Assembly: GCF_000189635.1 (NCBI RefSeq) | Contig: NW_002475974.1 | Span: forward strand, 266,751-330,750 | DNA from: Tetrahymena thermophila SB210 | Lineage: Eukaryota > Ciliophora > Oligohymenophorea > Hymenostomatida > Tetrahymenidae | Reading direction: 5' to 3' | DNA: 64,000 nucleotides | In this document: positions 25,135-35,888 of the stretch, one piece after another | Layout: each line of letters begins with the position of its first letter | Position numbering within the stretch: the stretch's first letter is position 1 | Made by a program: the position numbers and the translations under genes | Notes under the pieces: generated by a model | The model's input: only the letters and a program-made list of their open reading frames with translations | The model's database searches: none | Told to the model about the DNA's origin: nothing

Positions 25135-26040
25135 ATGAGTGAAAAAGAAGAAAAATAGCTGTCAGATTTAATAATGTAAACTTTAGAAGCAAGCGGCTCA
25201 TTAGCAGCAGTAAAAGCTATGATAAGATAGTAAGTTTTTAATGTAGTTAACAATGAACCACCTTCATCATAAATTAATATAAATGATAAAGATAAAAAGC
25301 AGACAAAATATTAACCATCATAATAAAATTTAAAGTAGAAAGAATCTGCTCTTCATATGAGTAATAAAACTCTTTAAAGTGCTTTAAAAAATGAGGAGGA
25401 AAAATTAACTTTAGTGCTAGTAAAGGAACTATTAAAGTATTATTAGATGGATTATACTTTGAATATATTTAGCAGTGAAGCAAATTTATAAGAAGATCCA
25501 GATAGAAGTAGTTTAGCTTAATAAACAAAAACAAACTAATCTGAAAAAAAGCCTATCTTAGTTTAAATAGTACAAAATTGTCTAAGTGGGAAAAATGTAA
25601 ATACAAGCTCTTATAAAAATGAAAGTAGCACCTCTGCAGCTGCACCTAAAGAGGCTTAAAAAACTCAGTTAAAGTAAAAAGAAGAACCAATTAAATAAAA
25701 CAAAGAAATTAATTAAAAGAAAGAAGCAATTACAAATAAATATTCAGTTACTAAATATGATAATATTAAAAATATAAGTAACAAATACGATAAAAATAAT
25801 GAGATTGAAGAATCTATGGGTGGTTTTGAAGATATATCTGAAGAAGAAGACTATAGTAAACCTCCATCAAAACCAAAATAGGTCTAAGGAAAAAGCTCTG
25901 CCTAGAATAATGAGAGGAAAAATCCAATGTTTAGTAGTATGGAAGATACGTATGGTGCTTCGATGAGTTATGGACATGATTAGTCTGTTGACTCTATGAA
26001 ACTTGAAGAAGAATATGATTACAACGAAAATATAGCTTGA
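25135..26040 (+). CDS. FOP1: FOP/CEP43-like centrosome and basal-body protein
   Basis: Single exon, 301 residues. The N-terminus LSDLIMQTLEASGSLAAVKAM matches the opening of FOP (FGFR1OP/CEP43), and the LisH-type dimerisation helix pair follows in LTLVLVKELLKYYQMDYTLNIF (about 92-113). This helix-turn-helix with the aromatic-aspartate-tyrosine motif is diagnostic of the FOP/FOR20/OFD1 family. The remaining 190 residues are polar, with acidic clusters (GGFEDISEEED near 225) and no other fold. In animals FOP sits on centriolar satellites and centrioles; in Tetrahymena a FOP orthologue is a basal-body component. The family assignment is clear. That this locus is the gene named FOP1 rather than a paralogue is inference. 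Confidence 0.85.
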
Positions 26041-27035
26041 TTTTTATTCTAATTTCCTAACTAAAAAAATTGATTAAAATACATTTAAGTTTATTTAAAT
26101 TAATTTCTATTTATTGAAGAATAATTTTGCATTAAAAAAGTTCATTTTAAATAATATATTTTAAATTATATATAAGTAAGTATATACAACTTAACAGATA
26201 GCGTTTGTGATACAACAATTATTTTAATTAGTAATAATATTTACAATAAAAATCTAGTTTGATCTTTCTAATAGGTCTCTTTAAGAGGTATGGAGGGATT
26301 GCCCAAAGTCTATTATCAATAACTGATCATTTTAATAGAAAACATAAATTTTAAGATTAATTAATTTATCATAATAATAAAATACTTATTTAAAACAAAA
26401 GTTTTATTAATAAATATCTATAAATTTTGTGATTATAATAAATTTTTTTAGTTTCTTATAGATATTTAACAAGTAAATAAAATAAATTGTGTCTTTTATT
26501 ATAATAATAAATATTTTATTCATAAAAATTTTTTTAAAAAGTAGATTTTAAAAACAATATAAACAATTTTTTATTTAAAATATAAATTATCTTATAGCCA
26601 TACATAAGGATTTAGTAATGGTAAATATTAAATATTACTAAAAGAAATAAATATTAATTAATTTTAAATATATTTTTGATAAATTATTAGAAAAAAACTG
26701 AGAAATGACTATATACATATATGCTAAATTAAAATAGAGATTGAGATAACAAAAATATAATTCAAACTTATTTGATTTTATTATAGTGAAATACTTTTAT
26801 TTTAGATTTATTTATTTAAATGTGAAGAACGAAAAAAAGAAGTAAAATATCTATTTACTTTAAGGATGTGTTTGAAAGATAATTTTACTTTTAGAATTAT
26901 GCAAGTATTATAATAGATGTGAAAACTTAATATTGAATATAATTATTATTGAAATAATTTTAATGTAGATGCTAAATTTAAATAGAAATTTATATTATTT
27001 TTTATATAATAGCTTTTATTTATCAATTGAATGTT
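26041..27035. other. convergent intergenic region
   Basis: About 1 kb of AT-rich sequence between convergent genes. Unusually, it contains a short GC-richer islet at about 26265-26325 without an open frame of its own, treated separately under findings. Confidence 0.55.
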
Positions 27036-27717
27036 TCAATAAGATGCTAAAAATATAATCAGAATCAGACCAATAATTATCAAATTAGCTATAAATAGTA
27101 TCTTTGTGTTAGGATTCATTTTGTGAAAAAAAGAAAACTTCTACTCATTTAATTAAGGTTATTCAACAGCTTCTAAATTTACATATTAACCCTCTTTTTT
27201 GTTAAATAGAAATATTTAAAAAACTAAATTCTTCAAAGTGAAATATAAGTTTAATTGAATGAAGAGTTATTTTTAAAATCATTAAATCACCTTAATGTTA
27301 CTGGTATTCGTTGCTGCCATAAGCTATTACAGGTTATGTTTATTCGCTATATCAAGAGGGGGAAAAAATGTTAAAGCGAGTCCATAAAAACTAAATTAAT
27401 TACCTTTACTAAATATTTTAAATTTTCTTTTAACATAAATAATCCTAAAGTTAAATTATTTACCTCATTCGTTTATTAATAGTTTGAGGTCATATTGATG
27501 CTTTACATTTCAAACGATTTTTGTTGATTATAATTATTTTAATTGCTACTTTAGCTGCTAAATAATTTAGATCCAAACAATGAACTTTTGTGACAATATT
27601 TGAAATAAATTTATATAAATATCATAGATTGGTTGTTAATTATAATATTAACTTTTGCTGCTTAATAACTTATTCTTATGAGAATTTCTCTTGCATTTTT
27701 TGGCGATATTCGTCCAT
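27036..27717 (-). CDS. small Q/N-rich protein with C-terminal membrane anchor
   Basis: Starts at ATG 27717-27715 (MDEYRQKMQEKF...). A second exon encodes a Q/N/S-rich stretch, and the last exon ends KILFIANLIIIGLILIIFL-ASY at TGA 27038-27036. The final 20-odd residues form one transmembrane helix with almost no residues after it, the pattern of tail-anchored proteins. At least three introns are needed. Those after KQQ and after QQTNE are clear, but the junctions between 27240 and 27440 are not resolved. I recognise no family. SNARE-like or tail-anchored adaptor roles are possible, but a SNARE heptad region is not seen. Confidence 0.55.
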
Positions 27718-27896
27718 TTCTCTAATAAAAATTTATGAAATATAAATCTCCCTGATCTAGAATAAATTGAAGTATTTATCACTATTTTTTACTAATTTTT
27801 CTTAGATAGATATGCCTTTCCTGATATAATAAATATAAAAAATAATTAATTAATTAATAAAAAAACAAATTTTTAGATTAATTAAAAATTTAATTT
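27718..27896. promoter_or_regulatory. compact divergent promoter
   Basis: Only 179 nt separate the start codons of the minus-strand tail-anchored gene and the plus-strand glutathione S-transferase. Both leaders and both core promoters must fit here. No specific motif can be named. Confidence 0.5.
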
Positions 27897-28619
27897 ATGT
27901 CCAATACAGAAGATAAAATAATACTTGGATATTGGGATTACAGAGGTCGTCCATAGCCTCTAAAGTTTTTATTGGAGTATATGGGTATTCCTTTCGAATA
28001 GAAGTATTATTCATATGATAACCCTGATGAATGGTATGAAAAAGATAAAAAGACAATTAAACCATTTTCTAACCTTCCTTATCTCTAAACCAAAGATGGA
28101 ATTCTAACAGAGACGTGTTCCATAATTAAATATTTGTTAAAGCGTTTTCCTTAATTCAAAGACCTTTTAGGTAAAGAGTAAGATGAAATATTTGTAGACT
28201 AAATGCTTAGTGTTATGAATGATTTAAGAGATGTCTTAAAAGCTCTTCATTTCAACCCAGATGTTCACAAAGTCAAGAGAGATACTTTATTAACAATTCT
28301 TCCAAAGATGCTTGACTTTAAAGATATACGAGGAGATAAATAGTTCTTATTGCCTTATTTAACTATTGCTGATTTTGAGCTTGTAGAAATTTTATTACTT
28401 TTCAAGCATTTAGATTCAGAACTATTTGACTAACATCTATCAAGCTTTGAAAAATTTCTTTAAGATTTTCATAATCTTCCAAGAATAAAAGAGTATGTTA
28501 GGTCAGATAAATACTAAAAACTACTCACTTTCTTTGCTAAACCTAAAGCTTACCTTTAAAGTGATAAATTTATCATCGAATACAATAAATAGTTTTTGCA
28601 AAATAACACAAAATTGTGA
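27897..28619 (+). CDS. glutathione S-transferase, mu-class-like
   Basis: Single exon, 240 residues. The N-terminal thioredoxin-like domain opens LGYWDYRGRPQPLKFLLEY, the classic mu-class start with the catalytic Tyr in GYW. The cis-proline and glutathione-binding segment follows as FSNLPYLQ, then TETCSIIKYL. The helical C-terminal domain includes LLPYLTIADFELVE, where the conserved TIADF N-capping box and Asp stand. Length and domain order match cytosolic GSTs. It conjugates glutathione to electrophiles for detoxification. GST mu-like genes are numerous in Tetrahymena, so this is one of many paralogues. The TGA stop is preceded by several in-frame TAA/TAG glutamine codons. Confidence 0.93.
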
Positions 28620-29448
28620 GCTTAAAATAAAAAAAAAGAATACATACATATATAAACTTGTATATTTGTTTTAACAAATTTTATTTTTTTCCAAAGATTT
28701 AATTTTTTTCTAGATTTATTCCAGAAAGCTGATATCTAAAAGCTTAAGACCAACTTACAAATATTAGTTTTGATTTAAATTAATTTTTATCTTACACTAT
28801 TTACTTTTGCTCTAACTAAACTTACATTTAAATATTTAAGATTAGGTTCATTTAAGTTTGATAAAATACAATTTATTTAATGAACTTAAGCATTAATTAA
28901 TTAATTTATGAAATTATTGTGATAATCTTACCCTATTCTTTAAAAAAAATACCATTTATTTTTAATATAAAAATTTTAGGAAAAAATAATTCATTAATTG
29001 ATTTTTTTTAAGGATTAAAAATAAATAATAAAAATTAAAAATACTACAAATAAATTATTTTAAATATCAATAATTGATCAATCATTTTTAGAATATTAAT
29101 TATTTCAAATTTTACTATAAAAAATAGAAACAAAATAATAATATTAATAATAAATAAATATGTATGATATAGAATATAAATTAAATAAAAAAATACAAAA
29201 TCATTTGTTGCAATTAAATATTTAAAAAATAATTTTAAACTTACTCAAAGAATATACTTTTCACACTTTAATTAAGATTGATTCAAATAAAAATCATTTT
29301 ATTGATTTAATAAAAATTTTTAAACATCAATTTTTAATATTCTGAAATTTATTAAAATTTTTAAAAATTAATGATATTAGTACCAAGAGAAAAAAATTTA
29401 TTTAACATTAAATAAGTCGCAAAGCTCTTGTTGGTGATTTCGTTTTAC
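28620..29448. other. convergent intergenic region
   Basis: About 830 nt of AT-rich DNA between the GST gene and the end of the coiled-coil gene. No feature is visible. Confidence 0.6.
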
Positions 29449-32004
29449 TCAAACTTCTATAGTTTGTACTCCATATATAATTGAGATAGGTTCATCATTA
29501 TTATATTTAGACTTTTGACTTTCACCGTAGTTACCTTAGTCTGTAGAGCATAAAGACTACTATGGAATAGCTAAGCTTTATTGAGATATGGTAGCACCAA
29601 TTTTAGCTAAGCTGATTAGATTATTTTAACCTTTAGATTGCTTAAATTATACATAGCTAGGATTTTTTGAACTTTTTCTAGAATTAAGCTTTTTTTAGCT
29701 TGCTTATCTACTCAATTGCTCTTCAGTCATATCTTCCTCATCAATTAATTAATAATCATCACCATCATCTTATAAGTTCAGATGTTACAACTAATCTGCA
29801 TTAATAAGATTGTCATGCTGATTTTCAAGCATATAGTTTTTTAAAATTTTCTTCTTTTTTATGATTTGAGATTAAACTTTAATGTAGTCTGACTTGAGTT
29901 TTTAAATTAAATTATCTAATTCCTAATTTTATTTATTAGATTATTAGTTTTCTAAAATTTATTTACGACGGAATTCTTAAAAATCAAATTTCAGAGAATT
30001 GAGCTTTTCAAATTAAATTTAAATTAATGAGTTTTATTAATCTGCATTTCTGATTTTCTTTTCCTCTTCCATTTAAATATTTTTTTATTTTAACATAATT
30101 TTTTGCTTTTACAAATCTTCAGGTGATTTATCAATGATTTCTTACCTATATTAATTTAACTTTTAATGCCTTTGTTATGCCTTTTTCTCTAATTTAGCTA
30201 TTTATGCATCGTTTTCCTCTTGCAATTCCATTTATAGTGATATTTCAATCATGATTGTTTTATTGTCATCTTTTACCTTTTATATTTGCTTTAAAAGTTA
30301 GTCTCTTTCTTTTATGAGTTCCTTTTTTTCATTTTAATTATTTTTTTATGCTTATCTCTAATCTTGTGGTTATTCACTTGTATCCTACCTAATTTGTGAA
30401 ATTTTCTCTCTGTATAGCTAATATTCAATCATAAGCTATTTTTCCATCTCTGTTTATCTCTATTCAGCTCTTAAATCTGTCCTTATATTTCTTAAAGTGT
30501 CATTATATTCTTTTATTTGCTCATCAAGCTAATTTATCTCTTGTTTCATTTCTTTTACTTTTTTTCTAAGAGAAGTTAAGTAAAAGTTTGGGTCCTCATA
30601 AACTTTATCACAGCTTTGCGAATCAATGTAAGGTTCTACTGCTTCATCAAAGACCATTCTACTTTCTATATTCCATTTATTCAATTATCTACTCATTTAT
30701 TTTATATCTCTTTCTAGGTTGATAATTTTTTCTCTAACTTAATTATTTTCTTAAATTATTTCATTTTTTTGAACTTTTAAATTCTAAATTTCTATAAAAA
30801 GTGCTCCTTCAACAGCTTTTTATTCGCTTTAAGATTCTTTATCACTGATTTTAAATACATCATTAATAAGTATATTGCTATTTTTAATTATTTGAGTGTT
30901 CTTTTCAGAAGGATTCTTATTAATATTTTGTTGAATATTTTTAAAAAATGCCTATTTTGGATTGTGCCTTAGTGTTGCTGAATCTGATTTTCTTATCCTA
31001 AATGCTACTTAACCATTATTAATTGGTGTTATATAATTATTATCATTATCATTATTATTATTATTTGATGGAGAACTTAATTATGTATTTGGGAAAGTAT
31101 TAATTTTTTTATTGTTTAAATCTTAATTTTTGTTATATTGCATGTTAATGATAGGTTAAATATCATTTCCTTATTAAGTTTTAGCTTCCTATGAAGATTA
31201 TGGTATTAGGTGAGTTTACTGTTTCATAATTTCATATTAATTTTATTATTATTTTTGATTTTCTTACTTATGCTTTGCTGATGTATTTGCTGTGGGTTTA
31301 GAGGGTAGAGTAAAATTCTTCTTGCCCTACTCTGGATATGTAGTAAGAGCATATTATAATTAATAAAAATTTTATTTATTAGGTAAATTTAGCTGCTATT
31401 TTATTTCTCTTTTATCTCTACTGTTACTTCTAAACTATCCATTTTTGAGTTTATCTTTCTCACTCAATTTAAAATATTAATCAGGATTTTCATTAAATTT
31501 AATAAACTTTGAATAAAATCCTTTTTGTTCATTCTCTTGGTAGGTTTACATCTACTTTAGTTAAGCATCTTTATTTTCATATTTACTCTAAATATAATTA
31601 TCTTTTGCAAAACCAGTGCTTTTATTTTTATGATGTATGTGCTGATTGCTATTCATTTAACTATCAACATAGTCGCTTTCGAAATCTTCATCGTAATCTT
31701 CTTATATTTCCTGATATTCATCTGCATTTGCCTTAAAAATAGCACCCTTTTAATTATTACTTGGCTATTTTTAACCTAAAATGTCACTCTTACCCTAGAA
31801 TTTAGCAAATGGCTAAGTAGTTTGGTATTTTGATGATAAATTTTCTAAAAATGACTTAAAGTCTTCTTTGGATAACTCTCTTTTTTGAGATGCTGTTTGA
31901 CTCTTAGGTCTATGAATTTTATCTGTTAATTTAATATTTTTTTGTTGGCGAACTCCCTCAGTGTTAAAATTCTTTTAAGATGTACTTAAATGCATAGTTT
32001 TCAT
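29449..32004 (-). CDS. long coiled-coil protein
   Basis: One uninterrupted frame of 852 codons (851 residues) from ATG 32004 to TGA 29451-29449. Residues 1-390 are Q/N/S rich with scattered basic residues and look disordered. From about 400 to 760 the sequence is a near-continuous coiled coil with heptads rich in E, K, Q and L (NLERDIKQMSRQLNKW, DPNFYLTSLRKKVKEMKQ, LDEQIKEYND). The C-terminal 90 residues are polar. The short conserved-looking block WNIESRMVFDEAVEPYID interrupts the coil near residue 490. The architecture resembles structural proteins of cilia and cortex, but I cannot match a specific family. No intron is present, which is unusual among its large neighbours. Confidence 0.82.
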
Positions 32005-32258
32005 TTGCTTTATTTAAAAAATTTTATTTAAAATAACAAAGATATCTATAATTAAGTAATAACTATCTTCAGGTTATAAGTTTTATACAAATAATTGGAC
32101 TATCAATCAAAATCAAACAATTCAGTAAAAACTTAATTAATTAATAAATAAATATAAACAAATGATTAATAAATAAGTTATTCAAACAACTTCTATTTTT
32201 TCGTTTTATTTTAAAATACTTCAATTTATAACATAAAAGAATATACAAAATAAATATA
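32005..32258. other. short intergenic spacer
   Basis: 254 nt between two minus-strand genes. It holds the 3' end of the EF-hand gene and the promoter of the coiled-coil gene. Confidence 0.6.
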
Positions 32259-33604
32259 TCATATTCCCTTTCTATAAGACTTAGGAGTTAGTTCATTAAT
32301 AAAATCTATTTAATGCATAGCTCCAATGTTGTTTCTGTCAAACCTCTAAAAGAACTTTTTAAATTCATTTTCATTTACATAAACCCCGTTTTCTTTTATC
32401 CATTAAAAGAAGTCTTATTTTTATACATTTTAACTATTTTATGGATCGAACATTTTATAAATATCTTCCAATTTGAGTCCTTTATTTTAAATGTCTTTGC
32501 AATAATACTATATAGCGCTTTCTTAATTTAGCAACATCTTAAAAAGTTTAATAATGTAAGACTAAGAGAGATCACATAAATCCTAAATTAATTTTAAAAA
32601 TAAAATAAACTCTTTTTGAAAACAAACATTTTTATTAAGTTTTTTTTACATTAAATATAATATTCTTATCTTAATAGACATGTGAATATTCAGTATCTTG
32701 TTTTGAAGGCTCCAGCATTTAAAAGAAATCTTCAATACTGTTTAGTTAAATAATTTAATATCAATAAATCAATAAATATATTGAACATTATTTACTTCAT
32801 AGTATCTCTTCCGTTCTTAGAATACCTTATTGCTAATAAATAAATATCAATTTTATCAGCAAATATTTTTAAATTTTTTAGTCCGCGATCTAATTCGAAG
32901 GGAGTTACTTGATTGTTAAGCTCTAAATCAAATATTTTAAATATTTGATCAAATGAAACATCTTTTTGTTTGCATAAGCTTTATTTAATATTTTCTACTT
33001 CTCTTTCAAATAGGATCATTTCTTTAAATATAAATATTATTTGGTCTTTCAATTCATTATTTTACTCTCTATAAACAGTTTTTAAAAGCTATTCTCTTTA
33101 CTCATAATCTGAATGATCTGCATAATAATTATTATAAACACTTGAATCAAGATATGTTGGCTATTTATATTATTAACTTATTTTATTTTACTCATAATTT
33201 GTAAGACTTTTTGTCAAATCTTCTTTTTTATATTTATTTTCTAACTATTCTCCACATTTATATATGACATTATATGTACTTGTGTATGTGCGAGGAGGTT
33301 TATTATCTAATATAGTGCTGTTTGATTTCATAAAACTGTCTTCTTGATTAATAGCTATATGAGAATGCTTTGATTAAAACAACTCTGGTTATTAAGGAGG
33401 AGCTGAATAGGGATAACCTTCATAGTATTTGCTGTAATAATATGGATAACCTTCATAGTGTCTTTAAAATTAGTAATTACTAGTTGGTGTTATTGTAAGT
33501 TAGGGGCTAGAATACCCTAAATTACTATAATTTGCTAAAAATTATCTTTAAATATTAGACCTTTCCTTTAAACTTGGTGACTGATAATACGAGGAGTATT
33601 GCAT
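32259..33604 (-). CDS. EF-hand protein
   Basis: Three exons, 33604-32796, 32737-32680 and 32582-32259, with introns of 58 and 97 nt, close to 396 residues. The first 150 residues are Y, P and Q rich, with two copies of YYEGYPY-type motifs. EF-hand units follow: FKIFDLELNNQVTPFELDRG, whose loop has acidic or polar ligands at positions 1, 3, 5, 9 and 12; then DIYKMFDPQNSQNVQKQDFF; and FFQRFDRNNIGAMHQIDFI, with degenerate loops. A segment RDTMNIEDFFQML is typical of the helix after a paired EF-hand. The protein may bind one calcium ion well and others poorly. EF-hand coiled proteins of this kind are common in ciliary axonemes, but the location is inference. Confidence 0.82.
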
Positions 33605-34151
33605 AATTTTTTCTTGTATTTTTAATAGTGATTAAGTATTGCTTGAAATTAAATAATTTAAACTTAAATATTATATAATAAAAACTTTATGTAAGATATT
33701 TTTTATTTGTTTTTTTTTATTTTTGAATTTCAGTGATTGATTGATTGAGTGATTAATTGATGTGTTTATAAATAAGTTATTAACTGCTACTGAACAAACA
33801 ACAGCTAAAAAAATATATGGCTAATAAAAATTTTTAATTATTTAAAAAATTACAAACTATCAAATAAAAAAGTATTAATTTTAATAAAATGATTATGATT
33901 TATTTATTCTTATTTTCTAAACTAATAAACAAAAAAAATGTATCAATTATTTATTTAAACAACTAATTAATTAATATTTACTGTTTATTTTAATTGTTAA
34001 ATAAATAAATATTGAAGAATATTAATAAAAATTTATAATTTGAGTTATAAAAAGGTTTAAATTACTAAACTAAATATTTATATTTTTTTGCTTATAAAGC
34101 AATTCATTAAATTTAAACTAACAAAATATTTTATATAAATTTTAATCATTT
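33605..34151. other. intergenic region
   Basis: About 550 nt between two minus-strand genes. AT-rich, with a small TTGA run near 33730-33760. No gene is seen. Confidence 0.6.
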
Positions 34152-35203
34152 TCATAAGCTAGGTTCTTCAACCCATTTAAATTGTTAGTTATCTAATTTG
34201 AGCACTAATTTATCATCAATTAATTTAGTAATATGCACTGAAATATTATGAAGTGCTCCATTAACTAAGTTTTCTTACAAACCGGGATATACTATTTCAA
34301 GTATTTAATTAGAGTTACATTATCCAAGTTATTTGATAGCTGCTTTTATTTTATCTTCTCTCATTTGACGATGCTACATTTATTCTAACATTGTTTTTTG
34401 AGATTCTTCTTTTCCTGTTATAGCTACTCCATGAGCAGAATAGATATTTTCAACATCTAAGCTTAAACACTTTTTGAAAGAATTCATTTAATCTTTTAAA
34501 TTTCTGATTACATTGCTTGATCCTGATAGTATAAAATCTCCAGTGAAAAGAGTTTTTTCTTCAAAGAGATAGAAACATACATGATCAGTGCAGTGCCCAG
34601 GAGTTGTTATAACCTATATTCAAAATATTTAAATTACAAATTTTATAAATACAAATTTTTTTATGTAGCTTACTTATAGTGTGTGGTCTTCGCCTTTTAC
34701 TATTTCCATATCTTAAAAACCAACTTGCTCATATTTAAATCCATACTCTTATTCAAGCTATTAATCTTCTTCTAAATACATATATTTCTTAAATGTACAA
34801 TTTTATTTGAGTTCAAGAATATCCTTGATCCCTAAAGTATGATCAGGGTGGTTATGAGTAAATATCACCTAAGAAATTTAGCTTTGTGTTTCATCTAAAA
34901 CCTAAAATAAATAAATAACATTTCATATTTGCTACCTAAATCAATAGTCAATAATTTACTTGCTTTAAGAGTTCTTTATATCCATCTTCATTTTATCCAC
35001 AATCTATAAGTGTTCTATATTTTCCTTCTCCTATCAAATAAGTATTTGTTCCCTAAAGAGTAAAAGGTCTGTTTGATGTTATAGTATTTAGTTAAATTCA
35101 TTATTAATACTATCTAAAAACTTAATAAATACCCTGGATTTAAACCTAAAATTCTCCATACTTTTTTTGATAACCTTTCTATTTTGTTAATCTAAGGCAG
35201 CAT
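34152..35203 (-). CDS. LACTB2: LACTB2-like metallo-beta-lactamase fold hydrolase
   Basis: Four exons, 35203-35133, 35068-34960, 34901-34674 and 34613-34152, with 58-64-nt introns, close to 289 residues; human LACTB2 has 288. The N-terminus IERLSKKVWRILGLNPGPF and the GTNTYLIG turn are family features. Zinc ligands are present: THNHPDH (H-x-H-x-D-H), the TPGHCTDH His, and the Asp of LFTGDFILS. SAHG supplies a further His. A C-terminal winged-helix-like region follows. LACTB2 in animals is a mitochondrial single-strand endoribonuclease; related proteins hydrolyse thioesters. No clear mitochondrial presequence is visible, so the compartment is uncertain. This exon model is among the most secure in the window. 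Confidence 0.92.
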
Positions 35204-35888
35204 TTATCTTGAAATACTAAATAAATAATGAAATAAATGTTATAAATATCTTATATTTAAGAAATATCACTGTTATTTTTATAATCAAAATAAAATTTTT
35301 GATAATATTGTTTATCTAAAAGTTGATATCTTTTTTTGTAATTTTACTATTAAATTACTTAAGTTATTCATAAATTTCATCATTTTATAAAATTTATAAT
35401 TTAAAATGACTCAAAAAAATAGAAATCCTTAATAATTAGTTTTAAGAAAACCTCTGGAAATTTTCCAAAATTATTTTTTTAAGAAAGCCAATAAATATTT
35501 AATCACAATAATAAAGAATAAAAAAACAAAATATTTTGATTTTTTTTAGAAATATATGATTAAATATTTGGCATATCAATAAATACATAATTAGGCTATT
35601 TCTGATATCTTTTAGTTTCGATTTTAAGTTTTCTAATTATTTTTGATAAAACTTAAGATTATTCAAATATTTTTAGGTAATTAATTTTATTTTATGAAAA
35701 GCTATCCAAAAGTTTTATTTTTTAAAAAAAAAAAGAACAAAATTTAAAATTATAAAAATAAACAAATATATTTAATTGTATGATTTTGAATAGAAATTAT
35801 TACAATTTAACAAAATTGAATAAGAATTTTAAAATCATAAATTTATAAAATAGAATAAAGTAAATTTTTTTTAATAAATACTTTTACT
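35204..35888. other. intergenic region
   Basis: About 685 nt of very AT-rich DNA between two minus-strand genes, with long T and A runs and no coding signal. Confidence 0.6.

Noticed and set aside
26200..26330. C/D-box snoRNA in the GC-richer islet
   Set aside because: A GTGATA-like box and a CTGA are present, but the first box does not match RTGATGA and no terminal stem is evident. Left as an unexplained islet in findings.
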